DNA from: Toxoplasma gondii ME49
Lineage: Eukaryota; Apicomplexa; Conoidasida; Eucoccidiorida; Sarcocystidae
Length of the DNA stretch: 64,000 bases
Assembly (NCBI RefSeq): GCF_000006565.2
Contig: NC_031479.1
Span: 3,374,289 to 3,438,288 of the forward strand
Reading direction: 5' to 3'
The notes beneath the pieces were generated by a model. That model made no database searches. It was not told where the DNA came from and was given only the letters and a program-made list of their open reading frames with translations. Position 1 is the first letter of the stretch, and the number at the start of each line of letters is the position of its first letter. This document shows, piece after piece, positions 1 to 12,000 of this stretch. The position numbers and the translations under genes were made by a program.

Positions 1-3000
1 AAGAGTTCGTCGCTCGAACAGGCCTGCTTCGCCTTTGCGTGCTGTATAGTGCGCGAGAAGAACATCGAGGAGGGCCTTTTTCGGACCTACGACGAGTTGA
101 GTCGACGCTTCGATGGATTGGAAAGGAGCGGTCGCAAAAGGTCTGCCCTGACCGAGGACACCGTGAAGCGCGAGGCAGCTCGCGCGTCCCGCTCTCCGGC
201 TTTGCAGCAAGTGGCTGAGGAACCGGAGACTGTGAAGGCTTTGGCGGCGACTCTGCGCATCCAGAAGGCGCTGCTTCACTGTTTCGCGGCGTTCTACCGT
301 GCGAGGAATGTTCTCGAGGCATGCGCGAAGGAGAAGCCTGTCTCTGCGGCCGCTACGCTCCACCGCCTCGCCTCCATGGTCACAGACGACTCCTTCGTCG
401 GCGCTCTGGCGGCGAGCAGCAGCGAAGATCGCCGCTTGCTCCACAGCTCCCGGCTTCGTCTCGCGGGCCAGGAGGTAGCCGACGCCTCTGCGCTTCTCCT
501 CGTGGCGGCGTACCCCTTCGCCTTGTTTCGCGGGGCGCTGGAGGGCCATCAGGAGGCGCGCGAGGCCCAGGAGACTCTCGCGCAACTCGGCGCGGCGGAC
601 CACTTTGCGGCGCTCCACCGCGGTGTCATGACACCGCTCTTGAACGCGTTTAAGCAGCGGCTCGAGCGCGAGGGCGACAGCTGGGATCTCTTGTCTCTTT
701 CCTCCATCGACCCAGCAGGCGAGCCTTCGCAGAGCGTGGATAGTGGAGACGAGGCCGAAAGTCGAGGGCCTGGATACCCGAGTGCGGAGTACCCCGACGC
801 GCTGTACGAGCAGTTCATTGCCCACCCGAGCGTGGTGCCCATTGTCCTCTTTGCTCACGCAACGGCCCTCGCGCTCTTGAGCAGTGAGGACAAAGACGCT
901 TCGTCGGCGGGGCGAAGTTCGAAGGAAGACTGCTCGCTGAGCGTCGCCGAAGTGGACGCCTTTCTCCAGCCTCTCCTTTTGTGTGGAAGTCCGTCCTTTG
1001 CGGCTGCGCTCGAGGCTCTGGTCGTTGTGCGCGACGGCTTGCGTCAAGCTGGCTCGGCTGCGGCTGCTGCGGATCCCCTTCTGAGCATGCAGCGGGAGAT
1101 TCTTCTGGAGTTTGTGCATCTCCTGCTTCTCCACCTCCCTCTCCACCATTTCCAGGGCTTCGAACCCCTCGTGCATGCAGTCTCTGGTCTCGTCGACAGT
1201 CCGGGTGTGGCTGAGGACCTCTGGCTCCGCTTCTCGTCGCGTTCCGGCGCCTTCTTGTTCTCTCCTTCGGTCGCTCCAGACTCAGCCGGCCCCGGCGCCT
1301 CCACAGGCAAAGCCGCTGCGCTCGCTCGCGTGGAGCCTTCTTGCTCGCAGTGTGGCTGCTGGGGAGACTTTGTCAGTTCCCTCCAGCGTGAGACGCGCCT
1401 CACTCAGAGAAGGTCTTCCGGCTCTCGGCTCGCGAGCCCTCCTCGATATGGCGGCCTGTACGTTCTCGTCGATCTGCTGCGCTGCGTCTCCTTTCCCTTT
1501 GGCCTCCATCTCCTTCTGCAACTGGTGTCGGCGCTCGTTCCGCGTTCCCCGGCCTCTCGAGTCGTGGAGAAGGCCCCGGAGGCGGAGGCGGAGGACGCGG
1601 GCGACGACGAGGAAGTAGTTGTCGATGCAACCTCGCTTGCGGCATTTCTCGCTTTCCTCACAGAGCCTCTTCCAGGAATCCTCCTTCCTCCGCTGCCGGA
1701 TTTGTTCTTGCCAGCCGACGCGGGGGACGAACGCGCCTTGCGCGGCGAGACTGCAGAGAACGCCTTGCCGAGACCCGGACCGTCGCCTCTGAGGCGTCCA
1801 TACGTCTCAGTTGGGCCTGTGCCTCTGGAACTTTGTCTAGGCGTGATGCTCGGTTTCCAGGAACCACTGGTTGACGACAAGCGCGAGGTCGGTGGCCAGG
1901 GCCGAGAAGCGTTCTTCGACGCGTCGGCAGTCAGCGGCGGAGCTGAGGTCTGGTCTCTACTCCCTCGGGGAGTCTCCGCAGAAGTGCAGGGCCTCCCAGT
2001 ATGGCGCCTGACGAATGCGGGTGCAACTGCATGCGCGACGACCGCCACAGCACTCCGCCAGCGCTTCGAACTCGCGGAGGGCAGAAGCGAAGACTCGCGA
2101 AACCCAACGGCTTCGCTCCTGGCAAACGACTCGCGGCCGCCCTGTCTCGACGGCGAAGGCTGGTGGGGTGTTTCTACAGACGGGGCTCGCGCGCAGCCTG
2201 CCTTGCGCGTCTTGGAGCCTGGACGCGACAACGCGACTTCCCGTTGCGGCCGCCTGCTCTCGGGTGTCTCGGCGTCTTGGGGACCAGAACAGTCGGACTT
2301 TTTTCCTGCGGGTGAGAGCGGAGGCGATGCAAGTGCGTTCATGCTCCTCCACGCCCTTCGCGTCCGACTGGGAGGCAGAGAGACAGAGCGTGAAGAGACA
2401 GGAAGGAGCGCAAAGGGAGAGGAGAGAGAACACAACGTGGAGTTGCCTTGTCTCTCCCTCTTGAGAACTGCTTGGTTTGTTTTCGACGCCGGTCTCCAGT
2501 TTCTCACTCAGACGGGCAAACCCCTGCCGGACGCTGCACTCAAGTAAGAGACAACGCGTCACAGCTACTTTTGAGTCCTACGAATTTCAAATTCTTCGAC
2601 GCAAATAGGGAAGAATACACCTTTTAAGCGGAGATGTTTGTCGAACTCGCATTGTTCTCACAGACATAAACAGCTACGGGGTATGCGTACACTGGTAGGA
2701 CTGGGCAAAGGAGACACGCAAAAGGAGAGCACCTCGGTTGTATACTCTCGGTCAGGTTTTCTTCATGCTCCCTTTTCCGTATACGGGGCTGTCTTTCGTT
2801 TGCGTAGTTCGCCACACACCAGACGTCTTTCTCATGCGCTGCGCTTCATCGCCGTCGTCCCTCCCCTCAGCCGATCTGTCTGCGTCTCTCTCTCTGCGTG
2901 TCTCCGTTCTTCTCTCTTTGTTCATCGTCTGTCTTCCTGGATCGCGCTATCCTTCTGCCAGTTTCTCTCTCCTTTCACTCTACACCTACCTCTCTCTGTG

Positions 3001-6000
3001 TGTCTGTCTGCTCTTCTCTCACTGTCTGTGTCTCTGCATCGCTGAAACGTGAGTCGTTCGCTTTTCAGGTCCTTCATCGCTGCGAGCGCCTTGTTTGCCC
3101 GACTGGCTGCTTGGCCACCGGCGATGCGTCTCGTGGCGGAACTGGTGATTGCCGAAGAAGTTTACAACGTCGGAGGCCCTGCTGCAGCTTTTTCGGTGAA
3201 CGCCGCGACGGCTGCTGCTTCGTCGAATGTCCGGGAGATCCTCGCGCTCTTCCCACGAAAGGCGAAGGCGTCTAAAACGAAAGGCAACTCTGCATGCACG
3301 GGGGAAGACGACAAGGCAGCGGGGGCAGACGCGGGAGAGAGCGAGGCTTCTGGCGACTCGGCCGCCGCCGTGGACGCATTCCTGGAGTCTAATCGAAGCA
3401 GCGCAGCCGTCGCCCCCTTCGCTCTCATGCCGCGTCTCTTCGCCCTCGCGTGTCTTGCGGCGCAACAGCAACAGCTAAGATGCATCCTCCCGGAGGCCCT
3501 CACAGGTCTGAGGTAAGATACTTGGAACACAGAGGTAGACGAAGGACAGAGGACGAAGACCGTTTTAGAACAAACAAAGGAAACAGAGATGTAGAGGAAG
3601 AACAAAGAAGGAAAACGGTCCAGGAACGAGAAGCAGACGACGCGTTCTAACGTCCTCAATTTCTGCCTCTTAAAGAAAACCTCCTTTGCTGCCACTGCAA
3701 GTTGCCGATAGCCTCTAGCCACAAGTGCATATACATATATATATGTATATATATGTATATGTATAATTGCAAAGATATCAGTTGTCTTTTTGTGGTCGAT
3801 GGAACGCACTTTTGGCTCGCCGAGTTCTCTGTGTAGGTGAAGACTCATACCGCCAGGGGCGTTCTTGTGTTTTTTATTTTCAGGTGCTGTCTGACACCTT
3901 GTTCTTTGCAGAATATTTTCCACGTTTTTCGCCTGCTGTGGCCAGTGAGTGAACTGGGACCTTCTTCTTCTTCTCTGTCTCCGGCGCGTGAGTGTCGCTC
4001 TCTGTTTTCTCGCTTCTCTTCGCCTGACGAGGGGCGCCTGGAGACCCCGCTCGCCTCTCGGCTGCCGCTTGTGCTCCTCCAGCCGCAGACGTCTGAACTG
4101 CTAACAGTGGATCTTGCTTCTCCTCCGGAGGCTGTGCACACCTACTGGCAATTGCTGATGCTGATCTCCGTGGGCTCTCGCTCGCGGTCGGAAGCCTCGT
4201 CCTTGCGCCGGTCTTTGTTTCGACCGTTCTCTTCTCTCGCGTCTCCATCCTCCGGTGCGTTCTTCCCCCCAGAGTTCTTCTCCTTAGAGTGCTTCTGTCC
4301 AGAGTTCTTTTCCGCGCCGTTCCTGAGTGTCTCCGAGGGTGTGTGGGGCGACCCCACGGGCGCCGGAGACTGTGGGGCGCGAGGTGGAACGGCGGGACTG
4401 CTGTCTCCCTTCTCGCTGCGGAGACTGCTGCACCTTCTCGGCGAGGCGATGGAGGAAGAGAAGAGCGTTGGCGCGTACCCAGTGTTGAAGAGCACGCTGC
4501 TTCTTCTTCTAAACCTTCTGCAGCTCTGTCCACCCGCGGCGCTCACGCTGTCTTGGCAGCAGCATGCAGCTCTGAGTGCGGCAACGGTGGCCGAGAGCGC
4601 CCGCGAGCTTCTGCTTCGCGAGCGCGAGAGGAGACGCCACGAGCGAGAAGAAAGCGATCCGAGTCTTGAAGGCGAGGCCGAAGAACATCCGATGTTTCGG
4701 GCCTTCCTCGCGCCGTTCAGGGACCTCGCGCGCATGCAGTTTGGAGCCCCAGATGCGGATGTGTGCGGCGACGGCGGCCTCCTCTGTCCACCTGACCTTG
4801 CAAGAGAGGAAACTGCAAATAAAGGCGGATCGCTCGAGGAGAGCTACTGGGTGCTGTTCCCGACTCCTGCTTCGCGCCCGGCGAATCGCCGAGCCGGTTT
4901 GTTCCGCGGAGACAGAGAGGTCATCGCTGTGGAGCCTGAAGAAGAGGCGGGGACCGAAAGCCGGGAGAGGACCGCTGCGGAGACAGGAGCGGACCTCACC
5001 TTCCTCGCCGAGTGCGCAGAGTCGCAGAGGCTGCGAGTTTTTCTAGAACGGCGACAACTGACGCAACTGGAAGAGCAAAGAGATACTTTTGGCGCAATCT
5101 GCGAATTTCTCTTCAGCTCTGTCTGGACGAGACTTGCGAGCTGCTCCTTCCACCACTTTGCTCACCGCGCAGAAGTCGTCGAACTGCTTCTTGCCGCCAC
5201 CACTGAGACACTCAGCCTCCTCCAGGGCGCCAATCGCCTCCCTGGCGCAGGCGAGGAGACATCCAGCTCTGTCGGGCCACAGGGACACCGTCCGGAGGAC
5301 TCCAGGACTAAGAAAAGCCGCGGAGACAGGCAAAGAGACAGGGACGGAGATCGAGAAAGGTGGAGACAGTGCGAGGCTTTGCGGGGCTCCGAGGAAGACG
5401 ACGAGAGAACAGGGGATCTGCAAAGGGATGCAGACGCCCCGGGTACCATCAAGGCGACTTTGGCGCCTGACGGAGGCGCTTGGGTCTTCACCCACGCGGG
5501 TGAGGCCAGGGCCCCGCATTCGCGTTTCGAAAGAGAAAGAGACAACCGTCTCCAAATTCTTTTCTGGGATAAGCAGGGAGGGGTTTTCGCCAAACGAGCT
5601 GCCACGCTTGCGGTGTACGGACACGTCGAGGTACGTCTGGTCGAGGTCCCACTTCCCAGAAAAAACTGTTACATGAAATTTCTGTATGCCTTGCTTCGTC
5701 AACTGTGACGGACTGCCACTTAGATGTTTTCTGGCAACCACGCATGTCTACATCTTTGGATGTACACAGGAAGCAGACAAGCACAGATGGATACGTATGC
5801 TGTGATGTGTATTATTGCGAAATCACACAACCTTGTACAAGCTCTCGCAGAGGAGATCTCGAAAGGTCTTTGTTTAGAATTCGCCTTCTGTTTTCCCGGT
5901 TTTCTGTCGTGAGGCGAGGGAGGTGAACGCGCCCATGCAGTGCGTTCGTTGTTTTCTTGACGAAGAACATAACAGACGCATCACACAAGATGTTTGTTGC

Positions 6001-9000
6001 TTGTGGAGTAGTACTCCCTTTCATAATCAAAGATACCTCGCAGCTGGAGTCTTACTCAGTATCCTAGGTCCTATGAAGTCTCTGTTTCTTCGATATGAGA
6101 TACGCAGCGCTGGAGATACTACACGGAAAGCAGATAGGATTCGAATTCATACTCTCAACTAACGCTCATCTACCGACGCAACGTCGAGTGTTTGATTTCT
6201 GTAAACTGCAACTTGTCTGTTTTTTTCAGTTGACGAATCGCCTGTTGGAGCAGCTGTCGTCTTCAAACTTTCTGTCGTCTTTGGCGTCGCTTCTTCGGTG
6301 CAATATTCTCTTGGAACTCTGTCCGCCGTACGCGCGTTGTCAGGCGCTACCTACAGAGGGTTCTCCTTTTCTCTTTGCGTTTGTCAATTCTCTTCTCCTC
6401 TCGATGGCGTCTCTCGACTTCCACTCTCTTTCATCGGTGGCCTGGATCACCCCTCTGGCTGCGACCATGCTGGGGACGCCACCTGTGCAAGCAAGGCGCC
6501 TGCGTTCTTCGTTTGCGTCACCGCTCCTCCTTCTTCCCCCCCGGGCTCCCTGCTGCTCAAATGCCCGTGGCGAATCAACTGCGCGAGGCGATTCAACTGC
6601 CCCAGGCTGTCGATGCTGCGCCTTCTGTTCTTCCGCTTCCTCCTTTTCTTTTTCTTCGTTTCCTTCGGCTGTAGGTTCCTCCTCTGGAAATCTGTTCGGG
6701 GGTGTGCAAGCTGCTCCGACGTTCCTCCGGGAAACAGCGCTTGGCTTGCTGCCACGGGTCGTCTCTCTCCCCGCTGGGCCTTCTGAGACTCCCTACTCGC
6801 CGGTCTCGTCTCTGGGTCGCTGGAGCGCGCACTGGACAGGCCGCGCGCTCGTAGAAAATGTTCCCTTGTGTCTCTCGGCTTCTGGACTCTCCGCGGTCTC
6901 GACGTTCTTCGCCTTCCGCGCAGCGCCATCTTCGCGGCTCCTCGACACCGTGCCTGCGCTCCTCCCGGCAGAGGCCGCGCTCTGCGTCTCCGCGGTCACA
7001 AGTCCGAACACAGATCGCTCGCAGAACATTCTCTGTCTCGTCGCCCAAGCCTTTCTCCACCTTTTCCTCGCGACTGCAGTCTCCCCCACGGGCGCGGCTC
7101 TCGGCGCCTGCGAGGCCGCGACTTCCTCGCTCTCTCCTCCAGGAACCTCCTCCGCCTGCGACGCGAGCCTCCTACTGCCCCCCCAGAGGTCCCCAGACGG
7201 AGAGTCCCTAGGGCGCAGGAAACGAAAGAGCTTGGACACCCAGTCGACTTCCTGCGACTCTGCGCCGGGTCTCCTGCTCTCGCGACTCCAGAGACAGCTG
7301 TGGAAACTCGCTTTCTCGCCAGCCTCGACTTTGCCGGAGGATCTGGGCATCTCCTCGTCGCCCCTGTGGCCCGACGTCCCAGACCTCCTGCCCTCGCACC
7401 CTGGAGACGTCCTCGCGGCGCTCCAAGAGCAAGAGACGTTTCTACTTCTCTCGCAGGGTGCGGCTACGGTCAGGGTGTCTCCAGCGGCGCGGCGGCCCGT
7501 GTGGAGGCGATCCTCTGGGACGACGGCGCGTGCTCCAGCCAACTTTGTTCAGTCTGTCTTCGCGCTGCTCGAGGCGTCCTCGCGTCTCAAGGTCGTCACG
7601 GCGTCGCTGCTGAACCTCCTGACCGTCGCCTCGCTTGGACTCCAGCGAGCTCGCAGAGGAAAGTCAGAGACTGACCCGCGCGGCGCGGACTGTTTCCCTG
7701 CAGGCCTGGGGTGTGAGGCGGTGGCCCCGGGGCGCGCTCATGTCTCCTCCTCGCCCTTCGCCGTCTGCCTCACCTTCGCTCCGAAGGAAGTGCAGACCGT
7801 GCTGGAGCGCGAAGACGCGAGAGGCCAGCAGGTCGAGAAGGCGTCTGAGAAGAAGGAAGTGGAGAAGGCGGCGAGTCGGTGGCGAAGAAAACGGCTGCGG
7901 TTCGTGGACCTTCTTTTCCCTGGCGGCGTCCTCAGCAAGGGGCTGCGCGACCTGTACGCGAAAGAGCCGATGAAGGAGTACCGCTTGCTTTTGCTGCAGC
8001 TGCTTTTGTTGCTTCTGTCAGAGCCCTCCGACGCGAACTGCGCGCCTCTCGCGCTTCATCACGACCTCATTTTCCTCGGCGGAGGCGGCGGCTTTCTCGA
8101 CGGAGAAGAGAAGGAGGAGCCGCTTCTCTGGACCGCCGTGGACTTTGCGCAGCAGATTCTTCTGGACGTCCTCGACACCGCAGCCGCTTCTTCTCTCGGG
8201 GACACAGAGGGCGAGAAGAGCCCGGGGAGTCGCACACAGCTGCGCCTGGCGTCTCTGGGGGACCTCAAGCTTCTGCGTCTCGGCCTGCTTCTCCTCGAGC
8301 AGCTCTGCTTCTCTGCAGGCGCCCAGGCCGTCCACCTTCAGCTGCTTCAGCAGACGGTGCTGGGCGTGAGGCGCCTCGAGTCGCGAGGCCGCAGACTGCA
8401 TACACATCGTGGCGCGGGTGTCGACGACGCCTTCGTCGCCTTGACCGGAGGCAAGGGAGGAGGTCGAGTGGAAGAGAAGAGCGTCGGAGGATGGAAACTT
8501 CTGCTGCGCGTCGCCCACAGCTTGCTCGCCACCTGGCAGCAGGTCGACTGGACTCGCGCGCGTCTGTGGTTAGCTGCAACTGCATGCACGCCAGGAGTTC
8601 CAGAGAGCGAAGACAGCGGGCGGGTCTCGGAGGGCCATGAGACGCTGCTGCCGCTCGCGAGCGTCGAGACGCCTGCCCTCGACTCCGGCGGCTCCGCGGT
8701 TTTTTCCCGACTCATTTCGAGCGCAGGCTTCGACGTCCCCCTCTACGCCTCCCTCGGCGCCTCGACCGCGACCTCCGGTGTACATACACCCGCGTTCTCG
8801 CGGCGACCCAGTGGGAACCTGCGCGCGAGCGTCTCAGGCAGGGACAGCGCGAAGGCAAAGAGCGCGGCGGGGGGCGATGAGGCGGGGAGTGGCGCAGGCT
8901 CTGCGTCGAGGTCCTCGCTCTTCCCCAGAGCATCTGGAGACGGCGGAGACAAAGGACCCGTCTTTTCTCCGGGCTTCGGAGACGAAGAAGAAGAAGAACT

Positions 9001-12000
9001 CGGCTTCGTCGCGAGTCTCGCGGCGATTGAACTTTGCGGGGCTTTCCAGGCGCTCCTCAGGATTCTCGTCTCCCAGATGCATGCGCTGCCCCTCGCTGTG
9101 CGCGTTCAGGCGAAGGCCAGCGAGGCAGGGAAACCACACAAGTCCCTCTCGATTTCCGACCTTTTCGTCGACCATGCCCCGAGCCTCAGTGACTACCGCG
9201 AATTCTTCAGCTTGTTTTTCTTTCTTTCCTCGGACCCGACTTTGCTTGCGGCGTTCTTCCCAGCGCAGCGCAAAACGCATGCACCTCACACTCCCTCGCT
9301 CGGCCTCTCGCCGATGCCTTGCACGCAGCGCAGTCTTCTGCGCCTCCTGCTCTGGCTTCGCTCACGCTCGATCTCTCCCGCCTATCTCCACCAGGCGCAG
9401 CCGCGACCTCCACCTGCCTCCTTCTCTCTCGTTCCCCGTCCTGGCGGCGACGCCGCCGCCTGCGTCGTCCCCGCCGCGTCCTCGCCTTCGCCTGTGTCTC
9501 ACCCGACCCAGACTGCGAGCATGGGTGGGCGCGGCGGCCATTGCTCGCGGCGTCCGGCGGCAGCTGCGAGTGCAAGTTTGGAGTCGTTTTCGGATTTCTG
9601 GACTCGGCGCCGCCTCCTCAGAGCTGCCGTCGAAGAAGGCGTCGGCGGAGAAGCTTGTGCCTTCCTCGAGAGTTTGGCGGCAACGTCCGCGACCTCAGAG
9701 ACGTTTCTGGCTGGTGAGAGGGGGAGAGCGCGGAACGCTCCAGGATCCGCCTTCTCGCCGCTTCTCTCTCCCTCACTCGTTCGCGCTTGTGGCGTCCTCA
9801 GCAGTCCAGAGCAACATGGCCCCGGCTTCCTCTTTGATCGCCGAAGCCTCGTCCTCCTCGCCACTCACGTCACTCTCCAGGCCTTTCCCCTCTGCCGCCC
9901 CGGCGTCGTTTCGGAGACAGAGAGAGAGCGCCTGCCGAGCGAGTGGAGGCAATGTGGGGAAGACGAACGAAGCGTTTACCTGCACCCCCATGAAAGAGTC
10001 GAGAATCTGAGGCCCCGCGGCAGACGCCGAGGAGGCGCAGGAGGCGCATCTCGGGAGACGGACCCGGGGGAACTGCGCATAGGAGACAGTTTCAGAAGCA
10101 AGGAGACAGGAAGGAGGCGAGAAGGGGACTCATCCGTGGAAGCTTCCTTTTCTGGATGTCTCTTGGGCGAGGCGTGGATCGCCGGCGCCTTTGCATGTCG
10201 CGTCGGAGTCGGGGAGTCTCTCGCCGACGCCCAACTCTCGCTTCTGGCGGCCTTCTTCCAGCTGTTGTGCGTGAGCAGAGAACGGGGGGTGTTTCCGCTA
10301 TATTATCTGCCAAAGAAAGAAGGAAATTCGAGCGTACAGAATGCGCTCGAAGCTGGCGAAGAAGGAGGCCGCAGCGCGGAGCCAGAGAAGAGCCGCGAGG
10401 CCTCTTTCGCGTCCTCGCCTTTGAGCGACGTCCAACCACCCTTTCAAGCTGCGGTTTTCCCAGTTCTCTCGAGTCTTGTGGAGATCTGCGAGCGCGAGAA
10501 GTCGCTCTCCAGCGCCTCCTGTGGGCTTTTTTTCAGAAGCGAGTTCTTCCGCCTGCTCGTCGCTCTCGCTCTCCAACTCGTGACATGCAACTGGACAACA
10601 GACGTACGCGGGGCCGCGGCGCCTTCGCGCCTTCTCCTCCGGGCGTCGCAGGCTTCGCTGCATGCAACCGAGAAGAGTCTCTCGAGCTCGGCCTTCGCGT
10701 CGCGTCGCGCTTCGTTGTCGGCGCCGCCGCTCTCGCCTCTTCTTCGCCACCCTGAGGAGCTGGACGACTTCTCTCAGTGTGGCAGCCTCACGCCTTCTCG
10801 CCGCGGCGGCGAGGTCGTTGTTTCCTTTGCTCTCTGCCCCGCAGTCGCCTCAGGCGCGGAAGGGCCGTCCATGGATACTTCGCGGTCGCGTGACCGCAGC
10901 CGCTCGCCGTCGCCCTCTGCGGCCCTGAGTTCCGGAGAGCAGAGCTACTTCCTCTCGCGATTCTCGGCGAAGATCCAGCCGCTGGCCGACGCGACGGGGA
11001 GCGCGGGACGCGCCGCTTTCCTCTCGCCCGTGTGGCAAGACGAGGCGCTCAAAGGCGCAGCGGGAGAGAGCGCCCATCCGCCGCTCGCCTTCCTCGCCAA
11101 GCCTCTCTTCGCGGCAGGTGTGCGACAGCCTTGCATCCCAAGTGCAGAGATCCTCGACAACCTGGAGCGCGCCGCAGCGCTCGCGGAAGCCTCCGAGTGC
11201 GACGCGGAGGACGCAAACGAGGTGGACACACGGGCGAGCGGGCAGAAGGATGAGGATGAGGAGAAGGAGAAGAAGGCTGCGAGCTTGCGAAGGCGTTTGC
11301 GCGCCAGCGAGCTCCTGTTCGCAGTTCAAAAGGGTCTCCTCGAGGTTGTGCGAGAGAAGGTGTATCAGAAGACATGTGGTGAGGGGGTCGAGGGTTTCTC
11401 GGAGCGCTTCGTGGAGCGGAAACGAGAAGATCAGAAGCCTCGGAAACAGGTCCATCTCCCTGCCTTCGCGTCCTCCCTTTCCTTCTTCCCAAACGCTCCT
11501 TCCGGGGCCGACGTGGACGCCCCCGGAGTCCATCTAGCAGGCCCAGGAACCGCGAGGCGAAGTGGCGTCTTCTCTCCTCGGTACCCTCCCGTCAGCGACC
11601 TCCAACTCTCTGCACTTCTCCTCGCCTCCGCCATTTCTTCCGAAACGCGGCAAGAAAAAACAAAGAGAACTGCCTCTTCTGGCTCTCCACGGTCGCGCCA
11701 CACCGAGCACCCAGGCCCAGATGCCGGGGCGGGACCTCGCGCGCGAGAAAAGGCGCTGCATGCAATTTGCAGAAGAATTCAACAGGCGACACGAGCCGCA
11801 GGCCACCAGCTGCCTGAGGAGGCAGACCTTCTGGACTTGTTGGCTGCGCTCTACGGCTTCACAGTCTTCTCGACCGTCTGGAGTTTCCTCTCCCTGTCCT
11901 CCGGAGCCGATGGGGCCTTGCCTTCTCTGCAGAGTTCGAGGAACTCGGACGCCAGAGAGGAAACATGTCCCTCGCCTCTCGTGACATTCTGGGCGGGGGC

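Noticed and set aside
1404..2507. 367-codon minus-strand ORF and other long antisense ORFs under the giant gene
   Set aside because: Arg/Ser/Pro-rich translations typical of the complement of GC-rich coding sequence; no start context, motif or splice support.
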